DNA from: an uncultured Anaeromusa sp.
Lineage (GTDB): Bacteria > Bacillota > Negativicutes > Anaeromusales > Anaeromusaceae
DNA length: 64,000 bases
Direction of reading: 5' to 3'
Assembly (NCBI RefSeq): GCF_963668665.1
Contig: NZ_OY764902.1
Location: 434,001 to 498,000 of the forward strand
Within the stretch, counting starts at the first letter, position 1. Every line of letters begins with the position of its first letter. The notes beneath the pieces were generated by a model, which made no database searches, was not told where the DNA came from, and worked only from the letters and a program-made list of their open reading frames with translations. Positions 44,960 to 52,773 of this stretch are shown here, in pieces. The translations under genes and the position numbers were made by a program.

Positions 44960-46723
44960 TTACTTTGTTTTCGCTTTCTTGTTTTCCAGATAAGGCTTAA
45001 GATGTTCTGGGTCGGGTGAGACATATAATGTGGTTTGTTGGAAATAAATAACAAAACCGGGTTTGGAGCCGGAAGGTTTTTTGACCTGTTTGCGGTCCGT
45101 ATAGTCGACGGCCACGAGGCTGGAAGCAGCTCCCTTGCTGAAATGAGCAGCCAAAGACGCCGCAAGTTCGATAGCTTCTTTGCTGGCGGTTAGGCCTGGC
45201 GGCATTTGCAGCAGCACATGCGACCCAGGCATGTCTTTAGCATGAAACCATAAATCGCCGGGTTTGCCGCGGCGGAAGGTCAGTTCGTCGTTTTGTCGGT
45301 TATTGCGTCCCACCCAGATCAGACTTTGCTCTGGTCCTTGCACCTGCAGCGGCTGGCTCAGCGGAAGGGCGGCTTGCTTTTTCTTGGGAGCCGCCAAAAA
45401 CCCTGTGCTTGTCAATTCCTGGCGTATTTCTTGGATTTCAGCGGTTGTCGCTGCCGTTTGCAGCATAGTTTGTACGCTGTCCAAATAAGAAAGCGTGTTA
45501 GTTGTTTGCTGGATTTGTTCGACTAAAACGATCTGACGCCGCTTGCTCTTATTATATTGTCGATAGCAATGCTGGGCGTTTTCAGCAGGCGTGCGCGAAG
45601 GATCCAACGGAATTTGAATGGTTGGCGCATCCGGTTCAAATAGATTGGGGAGCGTGGCCTCAGAAGCCCCTTTGGCTACTAGATGCAGCTGCGCCATCAG
45701 TAGGTCGCCATAAAGGCGCCAATGATCGGCTAAGGAGGCTTCTTGGCATTCTTCCTCTAAAATATGCTTTTTGCGAGATAATTTTGTCAGCTCGGTTTGC
45801 ACAAACCGTTGGAGCTCTTGCTGCTGCGGCAGTTGCTGCTGTGATTCACGCCGGTGCAGCCAGGCCAAAGCGCCAAGCAGGGAGGAGCAAGCTAGGGCAG
45901 TGAAACCGTCAGGAAGCGCTGACGGTATAAAAGGAAGCAGAGCTTGGACTTTGCCATTAGGACGCAATACTGCATGGGCGTGCCAAAACTGTGGGTTTTG
46001 CAGCTGCTCTTGCCAGTTTGCGAGAACCTGCCAAAGACGTTGCGTCAGAGGTTTTTCAGTGCTGAGTTCTGCTGCGGCTGCTAGGCAAGCTTCAGCTGTA
46101 TAAGGACCAACGCCAGCCAAAGTGGCCATTAGCGAGGCGGTTGTTGTGGCGCCTTGATCTGCTTGCAAGTTGAAACGTTGCTCAAACAACTCCTGCTTGA
46201 GAGTTGCAAGATTCAATTTCCCCTCTAAAGGGGGCGTTTCATAAGGAATATTGGGTAGAATTTGCCGTAAACGGCTGTCTTCGGGGCCGACGCGCCGTAC
46301 GGCATCCGCAATAAGGCCATTGCGAAGAAAGATTAAATTGCTGTGACGCCCTGCAACTTCTAGGACAAGCTCTTTTTCACTAAGTTGCCCGCCTTCTTCC
46401 CGGGCGGCGAAATTAAAAATCAGCAATCTATCGAAGCCTGGTTGGCTGATGTTCAGCAAACGAGCGCCCTCTAAATGCTTACGCAGCAACATGCAGAACG
46501 CAGGCGCTTGGGAGGGGGTTTCCGGGCGTTCTTCAAGAAGCAGGATGGCTGCCGAATTAGGCAGGCCGCAAAGAGAAAGAAAATAAGAATGTCCCGGCTG
46601 GCGCAGGGACAAAACGATAGTATGGGAATGGGGTTGGAACACCTTGTCTACGCGGCTGCCAATTAACTTAGCGGCAAGTTCCGCGGCAACGGCGCACCAG
46701 GTAAGGCCGTCGATACTAGCCAT
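44960..46723 (-). CDS. rqcH: NFACT protein RqcH (ribosome quality control)
   Basis: Binds obstructed 50S subunits with peptidyl-tRNA and recruits tRNA-Ala to add C-terminal alanine tails. Older annotations call it fibronectin-binding protein. The 587-residue protein has the NFACT-N domain (about 1-250) including the GFDRLLIFNF segment (DR motif, about 98-107), a helix-hairpin region, a coiled coil (about 285-440) and the C-terminal NFACT-R domain with VGRNNRQNDELTFR and DLWFHAKDMPGSHV (about 475-515). ATG 46723 follows AAGGAGG on the minus strand; ATG 46741 precedes that site. It is divergent from dapF. Confidence 0.93.
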   Translation of the reverse strand: MASIDGLTWCAVAAELAAKLIGSRVDKVFQPHSHTIVLSLRQPGHSYFLSLCGLPNSAAILLLEERPETPSQAPAFCMLLRKHLEGARLLNISQPGFDRLLIFNFAAREEGGQLSEKELVLEVAGRHSNLIFLRNGLIADAVRRVGPEDSRLRQILPNIPYETPPLEGKLNLATLKQELFEQRFNLQADQGATTTASLMATLAGVGPYTAEACLAAAAELSTEKPLTQRLWQVLANWQEQLQNPQFWHAHAVLRPNGKVQALLPFIPSALPDGFTALACSSLLGALAWLHRRESQQQLPQQQELQRFVQTELTKLSRKKHILEEECQEASLADHWRLYGDLLMAQLHLVAKGASEATLPNLFEPDAPTIQIPLDPSRTPAENAQHCYRQYNKSKRRQIVLVEQIQQTTNTLSYLDSVQTMLQTAATTAEIQEIRQELTSTGFLAAPKKKQAALPLSQPLQVQGPEQSLIWVGRNNRQNDELTFRRGKPGDLWFHAKDMPGSHVLLQMPPGLTASKEAIELAASLAAHFSKGAASSLVAVDYTDRKQVKKPSGSKPGFVIYFQQTTLYVSPDPEHLKPYLENKKAKTK

Positions 46724-46758
46724 GTGCGTTCCTCCTTGCATAATAAAAGGTTGAACTC

Positions 46759-46787
46759 AGTATAGCATTCAAGGGCGTACGGGTCAA
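46759..46787 (-). promoter_or_regulatory. Promoter of rqcH
   Basis: Minus strand: TTGACC (46787-46782), 17 bp, TATACT (46764-46759), 36 nt before the start codon. Confidence 0.7.
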
Positions 46788-46835
46788 TTTTAGAGAGATT
46801 TCGGGAGTAAAACGGAGATTTATCGGGTTTTTTAC

Positions 46836-46864
46836 TTGCCAAGAACAGCTTCTGCCAGTACAAT
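46836..46864 (+). promoter_or_regulatory. Promoter of dapF operon
   Basis: TTGCCA (46836-46841), 17 bp, TACAAT (46859-46864), about 87 nt before dapF. It is back to back with the rqcH promoter. Confidence 0.7.
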
Positions 46865-46950
46865 AAGTAGCAATGGATGACGCTGTTTTTGGCAGCTGTA
46901 GCGCCGTTACTGAAGGGAATGGACGCGGCTTAAGGAAAGAAGGGATAAGA

Positions 46951-47799
46951 ATGCAGTTTTCTTTTAGCAAATGGCATGGTTGCGGAAATGATTTTGTCTT
47001 AGTGGATGGAAGCAAGTACGCCTTCCCTGATAATGCACAAGCGGCTATTGCTGTATGCGACAGGCATTTCGGCATTGGCGCCGATGGCCTGGTGCTGCTT
47101 TTGCCGTCACAGGAAGCTGACTTTGAAATGAGGATTTTTAATTCCGACGGCAGTGAAGCGGAAATGTGCGGCAATGTGACGCGCTGCATGGCTCGTTTTG
47201 CTTATGAAAACGGTCTGACGGAAAAAAAAGAAATGACTTTTAAAACGAAAGCCGGCTTGATTCGTCCGAAGCTGCTGGATGACGGACAGGTGCGGGTGGA
47301 TATGGGAGAACCCAAATTGGCGGCGCAGGACATCCCTGTCAGCGAGGGCGGCGAGCAGATTATCAAAAAAACCTTGCATACAGAGCATGGAGATTTTGCG
47401 GTTACTTGCGTATCCATGGGCAATCCTCATGCGGTAATCTTTGTAGATAATGCGGAGTCCGTTCCGTTGGAGCTTTGGGGACCAGGACTGGAAACGTACG
47501 CCTTTTTCCCACGCAAGACCAATGTGGAATTTGTCCAAGTTGTCAATCGTCAAGCGTTGCGCATGCGCGTATGGGAACGCGGCGCTGGCGTTACCTTGGC
47601 TTGCGGCACCGGTTCCTGCGCAACCGTAACGGCAGCTGTGTTGAATGGATTGACGGAGAGACGCTGTAAAGTGGCTCTCGACGGCGGCGTATTGGAAGTG
47701 GAATGGTCGGAAGAAGATAATCATGTGTATCTGACGGGGCCGGCGACAGAGGTGTTTCGCGGGACCTGCCGCCTGCGCGGACAGGAGGCGATACAGTGA
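46951..47799 (+). CDS. dapF: Diaminopimelate epimerase
   Basis: Converts LL- to meso-diaminopimelate, the residue added by MurE here. The 282-residue protein has the two-fold DapF fold. The first catalytic cysteine is in EMCGN (about 72-76) and the second in LACGTGSCAT (about 218-227); HGCGNDFV opens the protein and FNSDGSEAEMCGN is typical. The segment after the first cysteine reads CGNVTRC where most family members have CGNG-[IA]-RC, a change beside the active site. ATG 46951 follows AAGAAGGGA; an earlier in-frame codon at 46873 is less likely. yicC overlaps its stop. Confidence 0.95.
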   Translation: MQFSFSKWHGCGNDFVLVDGSKYAFPDNAQAAIAVCDRHFGIGADGLVLLLPSQEADFEMRIFNSDGSEAEMCGNVTRCMARFAYENGLTEKKEMTFKTKAGLIRPKLLDDGQVRVDMGEPKLAAQDIPVSEGGEQIIKKTLHTEHGDFAVTCVSMGNPHAVIFVDNAESVPLELWGPGLETYAFFPRKTNVEFVQVVNRQALRMRVWERGAGVTLACGTGSCATVTAAVLNGLTERRCKVALDGGVLEVEWSEEDNHVYLTGPATEVFRGTCRLRGQEAIQ

Positions 47800-48695
47800 T
47801 ACAAAGCATGACCGGTTTTGGGCGCGGTGAAGCGGCCTCTTCCGTGCAAGAAGGCGCTAGCTTTCGCATGCAAGTAGAGATTAAGTCGGTTAATCATCGC
47901 TATGGCGAAGTAGTCGTACGTATGCCTAAAGCGCTGTTGGTGCTGGAAGAGCGCGTACGACGCCTTGTGTCTGCAAAGCTGCAGCGCGGCCGGGTAGATG
48001 TCTTTATTTCTTTTGATGAAGTTGGTTCTAGGGCTGCTAATGTGCAGGTGAATTATGAATTGGCTAAAACCTATTTTCAAGCGGGCCGGGAGCTGGCAGC
48101 GCAATTGGGCTTGCCGCAAACATTGACGGTGGAGCAGCTCTTGCGTTATCCGGATATTATCAAGGTTAGTGAAGTGCAAGAAGACGCTGAGAACCGTTGG
48201 CCTGTGCTGCAGGAGGCGTTAGAGGCGGCTTTGGCCCAGCTTCTGGCGATGCGACGCCAGGAAGGCTGTAATTTACAAGAGGATTTTGCGCGGCGCATTG
48301 CCTTGCTTCGGGAGCGGTTGCAGACGGTGGAAGCGCGGGCGCCCCAAGTAGCCTGTGAGTATCAAGAAAAATTGCTCCTTAAGCTGAGGGAACTTTTGGC
48401 GGCGGCAGGAACGGCTCCCGATGAAAGCAGAGTGCTCCAGGAAGCCGCGCTCTTTGCCGACCGTATCGGCATCGTAGAAGAAATCGTTCGTTTTCGCAGC
48501 CACTTAGATCAGTTTTCCACTACCTTGTCTGTACCGGAACCGGTGGGACGGAAACTTGATTTTTTACTGCAAGAGCTCAATCGAGAAGCCAATACCATGG
48601 CTTCGAAGGCCAATGATTTTGAATTGGGAAAAATCGTCGTGGAAATGAAAAGCGAGCTGGAAAAAATGCGCGAGCAAGTGCAAAACGTAGAGTGA
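47796..48695 (+). CDS. yicC: YicC-family endoribonuclease
   Basis: A 299-residue protein of the YicC (DUF1732-containing) family. Motifs are SMTGFGRGEA (about 4-13), VEIKSVNHRYGEVVVRMP (about 27-44), and the C-terminal DUF1732 region with RIGIVEEIVRFRSHL and GRKLDFLLQELNREANTMASKAND (about 249-272, shown in parts). Relatives cut RNA in vitro and affect stationary phase and sRNA turnover. The start is GTG 47796 with AGGAGGCG upstream. The order yicC-remA-gmk-rpoZ is typical of Bacillota. Confidence 0.93.
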   Translation: MIQSMTGFGRGEAASSVQEGASFRMQVEIKSVNHRYGEVVVRMPKALLVLEERVRRLVSAKLQRGRVDVFISFDEVGSRAANVQVNYELAKTYFQAGRELAAQLGLPQTLTVEQLLRYPDIIKVSEVQEDAENRWPVLQEALEAALAQLLAMRRQEGCNLQEDFARRIALLRERLQTVEARAPQVACEYQEKLLLKLRELLAAAGTAPDESRVLQEAALFADRIGIVEEIVRFRSHLDQFSTTLSVPEPVGRKLDFLLQELNREANTMASKANDFELGKIVVEMKSELEKMREQVQNVE

Positions 48696-48738
48696 GCTAG
48701 GACAGTACGGTAGGATTAGCGTATAGGAGGATGTATTT

Positions 48739-49005
48739 ATGGATATCAAGTTGATCAATATTGGATTTGGTAATATTGTCTCTGCCAATCGGATTATTTC
48801 GATTGTCAGCCCTGAATCAGCGCCTATCAAACGTATTATTCAAGAAGCCCGCGACAGGGGTATGCTGATTGACGCCACGTACGGACGTCGCACCAGGGCG
48901 GTCATCATTGCCGACAGCGATCATGTTATTTTGTCCGCGGTACAGCCGGAAACGGTGGCGCATCGCTTGGTGAACAAGGATAGCGGCAGCGATCCTCAAG
49001 ACTAA
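48739..49005 (+). CDS. remA: RemA (DUF370) DNA-binding regulator
   Basis: An 88-residue regulator that in Bacillus activates biofilm-matrix and osmoprotection genes by binding DNA as an arc of subunits. The family core is fully visible: [19 protein letters not shown] (about 7-25), [30 protein letters not shown] (about 29-58) and [24 protein letters not shown] precedes ATG 48739. It lies between yicC and gmk as in many Bacillota; targets in this organism are unknown. Confidence 0.94.
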   Translation: MDIKLINIGFGNIVSANRIISIVSPESAPIKRIIQEARDRGMLIDATYGRRTRAVIIADSDHVILSAVQPETVAHRLVNKDSGSDPQD

Positions 49006-49027
49006 AACAGAAACGAGGTAAGCAGCT

Positions 49028-49669
49028 ATGGCGCAAGCCAAAGGGATTTTAATTGTAATCTCCGGGCCTTCCGGAACCGGTAAAGGCACAGTCTGCAAAG
49101 AACTGCTGCAACAACTGCCTTATCTTGAATTTTCTATTTCCGCTACGACCAGGCTCCCCAGGGAAGGGGAGGTGCATGGCGTGAATTACTGGTTTACGCC
49201 GAAAGACCGTTTTCAGGAGATGATTCAAGAAAAAGCCATGTTGGAATGGGCGGAAGTATACGGGAATTATTATGGCACGCCGCGAAACTATGTACTGGAG
49301 CGTTTAGAGGCAGGCAGCGATGTTTTGCTGGAAATTGACACGCAAGGCGCCCTGCAGGTAAAGGAAAGCTATCCGGATGGCGTTTTTGTCTTTTTGATGC
49401 CGCCGTCGCTGACCGAATTAAGACGGCGCATCGCCGGGCGTGGTACGGAAACAGCGGATGTAATTGAACGTCGCTTGCAAGCGGCGGAACATGAAGTAAC
49501 CTTGGCTTCTAAATACGACTACGTACTGGTTAATGACATAATAGCCGATGCCGTTGCCAAAGTTAAGGGCATTGTTATGGCTGAAAAATGTCGGGTGCGG
49601 CGCAACGCTGGCTTGATTGCAAGTATGCAAAAATTTGGGGATATTTCACATACGGGGGAATTGATATGA
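49028..49669 (+). CDS. gmk: Guanylate kinase
   Basis: Phosphorylates GMP to GDP with ATP. The 213-residue protein has the P-loop ISGPSGTGKGTVCKEL (about 11-26), the GMP-binding STRLPREGEVHGVNYWF-type region (seen as ATTRLPREGEVHGVNYWF, about 39-56), EWAEVYGNYYGTPR (about 72-85) and the RRIAGRGTE lid (about 131-139). It is translationally coupled to rpoZ, which begins in its stop codon. Confidence 0.96.
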   Translation: MAQAKGILIVISGPSGTGKGTVCKELLQQLPYLEFSISATTRLPREGEVHGVNYWFTPKDRFQEMIQEKAMLEWAEVYGNYYGTPRNYVLERLEAGSDVLLEIDTQGALQVKESYPDGVFVFLMPPSLTELRRRIAGRGTETADVIERRLQAAEHEVTLASKYDYVLVNDIIADAVAKVKGIVMAEKCRVRRNAGLIASMQKFGDISHTGELI

Positions 49670-49872
49670 TAAAACCGTCTCTAGATGTATTGATGACAAA
49701 AGTGGACAGCAAATATACGTTGGTAGTCTTGGCGGCCAAGCGGGCCCGGACCTTGCTGGATGAAGAACCAGGAACCTTAGAAGGACGCGCTAAGAAGCAA
49801 GTAACCGTGGCGCTAGAGGAAATTGCTAGTGATCGCATTACCTATGAACGGACGAAACACGGAATCAAGTAA
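49666..49872 (+). CDS. rpoZ: RNA polymerase omega subunit
   Basis: A 68-residue subunit helping assemble beta-prime. The core is SLDVLMTKVDSKYTLVVLAAKRAR (read in two parts, about 5-28) and VTVALEEIASDRITYE (about 47-62), the usual omega pattern. ATG 49666 overlaps the gmk stop, with GGGGGAA upstream; in-frame codons further up lie within gmk. coaBC follows 13 nt later. Confidence 0.93.
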   Translation: MIKPSLDVLMTKVDSKYTLVVLAAKRARTLLDEEPGTLEGRAKKQVTVALEEIASDRITYERTKHGIK

Positions 49873-49885
49873 AGGGGGCTCTACC

Positions 49886-51100
49886 ATGCCGTTTACGGGA
49901 AAGACTGTTGTGGTAGGCGTGTGCGGCGGGATAGCCGCCTATAAGGCGGTGGAGCTTGTCAGCCGGCTGCGCAAGCAAAAGGCGACGGTGCATGTGGTTA
50001 TGACGCAGCATGCCGCTGAATTTGTGACGCCGTTGACGTTTCGGGAATTGAGCGGCCAGCCGGTGGTTGTCAGCATGTGGGATGAGCCTAAAAACTGGCA
50101 TGTAGAGCATATTGCTCTGGCAACGGCGGCAGATTTATTTATTGTGGCGCCGGCTACTGCCAACATGTTGGGCAAACTGGCTGCAGGCATTGCCGACGAT
50201 ATGCTTTCAACGACGCTTATGGCGACCAAAGCTCCTGTTTTGTTGGCGCCGGCGATGAATACCAATATGTATCTCAACCCGGTTGTGCAGAAAAACCTGC
50301 GGTCGCTGGCGGAACTAGGGTACCGCATTTTGCCGCCGGCCTGCGGCCTGCTGGCCTGCGGCACCGAAGGTCCTGGGCGTTTGCCGGAGCCGGTGGAAAT
50401 TGTTGAAGCCGCAGAGGCTGTGCTGCAGGAACGGCAAAGCCTTCAAGGCGTGAGGGTGCTGGTAACTGCTGGCGGCACAAGAGAGCCGATTGATCCGGTG
50501 CGTTATTTAGGCAATCGCTCCAGCGGTAAAATGGGTTATGCCATTGCCGCTCAAGCAGCGCGGCGCGGCGCGGAGGTCGTGCTTGTTTCCGGTCCGGTAG
50601 CGCTTGAGACGCCCGCGGGGGTAACGCGCATCAATGTGGAATCAGCGGCGCAGATGCGAGAAGCGGTGCTGCGCGAATTTCCGCAGGTGCAGGTAGTAGT
50701 AAAAGCGGCTGCCGTTGCCGACTATGCTGTTGAGCATCCGGCGGAGCATAAGATTAAAAAAAATGACGAGCCCCTCACCTTGGTTCTGAAGAAAAACCCG
50801 GATATACTCAAAGAATTGGGTGAGAAAAAGCAGGGCCAGCTTTTAGTAGGTTTTGCGGCGGAAACCAGGGAGCTTCTGGCTCATGCCAGAGAAAAACTGG
50901 AAAAGAAGAATTTGGATTTGATTGTGGCTAATGATGTGACCATGCCTGGCGCTGGTTTTCAAAGCGATACAAATATTGTCAAGATTTTGCGTCGCGATGG
51001 CGCCATGGAGGAGTGGCCGCAGCTGTCCAAAGAGGAAGTAGCCGCCCGCTTATGGGATCTGCTTGAAAAAATGTTGGCTGATACAGTTGCTTTTTCTTGA
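49886..51100 (+). CDS. coaBC: Bifunctional CoaBC (phosphopantothenoylcysteine synthetase/decarboxylase)
   Basis: Two successive steps of CoA synthesis. The N-terminal flavin decarboxylase CoaC (about 1-180) shows GVCGGIAAYKAVELVSRL, the catalytic His in EHIALA, PAMNTNMYLNP (about 122-132) and the cysteine in PACGLLACGTEGPGRLPEP. The C-terminal CoaB synthetase (about 190-404) has VLVTAGGTREPIDPVRYLGNRSSGKMG (in parts, about 194-220), KAAAVADY and NDEPLTLVLKKNPDIL. Length 404 is usual. ATG 49886 follows AAAGGGGG. The -35 element of the metK leader promoter lies in its last codons. Confidence 0.96.
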   Translation: MPFTGKTVVVGVCGGIAAYKAVELVSRLRKQKATVHVVMTQHAAEFVTPLTFRELSGQPVVVSMWDEPKNWHVEHIALATAADLFIVAPATANMLGKLAAGIADDMLSTTLMATKAPVLLAPAMNTNMYLNPVVQKNLRSLAELGYRILPPACGLLACGTEGPGRLPEPVEIVEAAEAVLQERQSLQGVRVLVTAGGTREPIDPVRYLGNRSSGKMGYAIAAQAARRGAEVVLVSGPVALETPAGVTRINVESAAQMREAVLREFPQVQVVVKAAAVADYAVEHPAEHKIKKNDEPLTLVLKKNPDILKELGEKKQGQLLVGFAAETRELLAHAREKLEKKNLDLIVANDVTMPGAGFQSDTNIVKILRRDGAMEEWPQLSKEEVAARLWDLLEKMLADTVAFS

Positions 51101-51115
51101 TGCAGTCTATATAAT
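51087..51115 (+). promoter_or_regulatory. Promoter of the metK SAM-I leader
   Basis: TTGCTT (51087-51092), 17 bp, TATAAT (51110-51115). Identical hexamers and spacing occur before the ileS T-box. Confidence 0.75.
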
Positions 51116-51144
51116 TTAATTTGTATTTTCTCTACAATTGTATA

Positions 51145-51298
51145 AGCAAACCATCCAGAGTTGGCTGAGGGACTGGCCCGATGAAGCTGCGGCAACCATT
51201 GCTATTGAAGCAAAACGGTGCCAATTCCTGCATCTATTGATGCGAGATGGGAGTAAGGACCAAGTTCCCTCCCTTTTTAGGGAGGGTTTCTTTTTTAG
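51145..51298 (+). ncRNA. SAM-I riboswitch (S-box) with terminator
   Basis: S-box blocks in order: ATCCAGAG, GGCTGAGGGACTGGCCC, GATGAAGC, CGGCAACC, GGTGCCAATTCCTGC, then GATGCGAGATGGGAG. The terminator hairpin (51263-51296) pairs TTCCCTCCC with GGGAGGG before a T-run. SAM binding should favour the terminator and shut metK off when SAM is sufficient. Together with the promoter it fills the 223-nt gap between coaBC and metK. Confidence 0.95.
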
Positions 51299-51323
51299 TC
51301 GAAAAATAGGAGGCGAAGCATTC

Positions 51324-52511
51324 TTGAAGAAACGAGTATTATTTACATCGGAATCAGTAACAGAAGGACATCCGGATAAGCTGGCGGACCAAGTATCTGA
51401 CGCTATTTTGGACGCCATTCTGGCTAAGGATCCTCAGGCTCGCGTGGCTTGCGAGACCTTAGTAACGACCGGCCTGGTTCATGTGGTTGGTGAAATCACC
51501 ACTTCTTGCTATGTGGATATTCCGCATATTGTCCGGGAGACGGTTAAGGAAATCGGCTATACCCGCGCCAAGTTCGGCTTTGACGGCGAAACCTGCGGCG
51601 TAATGGTATCCATTGACGAGCAATCGCCGGATATTGCCATGGGCGTTAATGAAGCCTTAGAAGCTAAACAAGGAAATACCGATTTAATGGAAGCCATTGG
51701 CGCTGGCGACCAGGGTATGATGTTCGGCTATGCCACGAACGAAACTCCGGAATTCATGCCACTGCCGATTGCTTTGGCGCATCGGCTGTCACGCCGCCTT
51801 GCAGAAATCCGCAAAACCGACGTAGTGGACTATTTGCGCCCTGACGGCAAAACCCAGGTCACCGTGGAATACGAAGACGGCGTACCTGTACGCATTGACG
51901 CTATCGTTATTTCCACACAGCACGGTCCTGATGTAACCCGCGAGCAAATTGAAGCAGACCTGCGCAAGCATGTCATTGCACCGGTTGTGCCCGCTAAGTT
52001 CTTGGATGACAAGACCAAGTATTATATCAACCCCACCGGACGTTTTGTGGTGGGCGGCCCTCAAGGCGACGCCGGCTTGACGGGACGGAAGATTATCGTT
52101 GATACCTATGGCGGCATGGCTCGCCATGGCGGCGGCGCATTCTCCGGTAAGGATCCGACAAAAGTTGACCGTTCCGGTGCTTATGCAGCACGGTATGTTG
52201 CTAAAAACATCGTAGCTGCCGGCTTGGCGGACAAATGTGAAATTCAGCTGGCTTACGCCATTGGCGTAGCTCAGCCGGTATCGATCATGGTGGAAACCTT
52301 TGGCACCGCCAAGGTAGAGGAAACATTGATTGAGGAGCTGATTAAAAAGCACTTCGATCTGCGGCCTGCCGGCATTATCAAAATGCTGGATTTGCGCCGT
52401 CCCTTGTATCGACAGACAGCCGCCTACGGTCATTTCGGCCGTACCGATATCGATCTTCCTTGGGAGCAGACAGACAAAGCCGCTGCCATTCGCAGCGACG
52501 CTGGAATCTAA
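51324..52511 (+). CDS. metK: S-adenosylmethionine synthetase
   Basis: Makes SAM from methionine and ATP. The 395-residue protein shows [20 protein letters not shown] (about 7-26), [12 protein letters not shown] (about 127-138), [21 protein letters not shown] (in parts, about 244-264) and [19 protein letters not shown] (about 269-287). The C-terminal part [14 protein letters not shown] is typical. TTG 51324 follows TAGGAGGCG and gives [12 protein letters not shown]; readings that begin inside the riboswitch are rejected. It is a single-gene unit ended by a terminator. Confidence 0.97.
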   Translation: MKKRVLFTSESVTEGHPDKLADQVSDAILDAILAKDPQARVACETLVTTGLVHVVGEITTSCYVDIPHIVRETVKEIGYTRAKFGFDGETCGVMVSIDEQSPDIAMGVNEALEAKQGNTDLMEAIGAGDQGMMFGYATNETPEFMPLPIALAHRLSRRLAEIRKTDVVDYLRPDGKTQVTVEYEDGVPVRIDAIVISTQHGPDVTREQIEADLRKHVIAPVVPAKFLDDKTKYYINPTGRFVVGGPQGDAGLTGRKIIVDTYGGMARHGGGAFSGKDPTKVDRSGAYAARYVAKNIVAAGLADKCEIQLAYAIGVAQPVSIMVETFGTAKVEETLIEELIKKHFDLRPAGIIKMLDLRRPLYRQTAAYGHFGRTDIDLPWEQTDKAAAIRSDAGI

Positions 52512-52524
52512 GAACAGCACTAGG

Positions 52525-52564
52525 AACAGCCTTGATCGAGCTTGCTCGGTCAGGGCTGTTTTTC
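52525..52564 (+). terminator. Intrinsic terminator after metK
   Basis: AACAGCC-TTGA-TCGAG pairs with CTCGG-TCAG-GGCTGTT around a short loop, followed by T5. Confidence 0.88.
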
Positions 52565-52634
52565 TCTATATCCTAGAATCCCGTTAAGCCCTCATTCTAC
52601 TCCCTATACTCCTGTTAAAAACCGTACTTTGCAG

Positions 52635-52666
52635 CCCTCCTGCGTACCCTCCCGCGACTCCTGTTC
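52635..52666. repeat. Intergenic pyrimidine-rich repeat, copy 2
   Basis: Partner of 44917-44948: core GTACCCTCCCG, then GACTC and TGTTC. It lies in a strongly C/T-biased stretch (about 52570-52695) between the metK terminator and priA, which also repeats CTCCTGTT several times. No gene is seen there. Confidence 0.6.
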
Positions 52667-52773
52667 TCCTGTTCAATTCTCCTCCTTCTGTTTTTGTTCG
52701 TACTTCTATGGCATCTCCAGGCGCTTTCCACTATACTAGATATATAATGACAATGGGTGAAAGGGATGAATCG

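Noticed and set aside
45264..46103. Plus-strand frames opposite rqcH
   Set aside because: They are the mirror of the RqcH coding sequence, cysteine- and arginine-rich as usual for such shadows, with no start signals.
51138..51323. A coding extension of metK upstream of TTG 51324
   Set aside because: It coincides with the SAM-I riboswitch and its terminator; the MetK family starts at [12 protein letters not shown].
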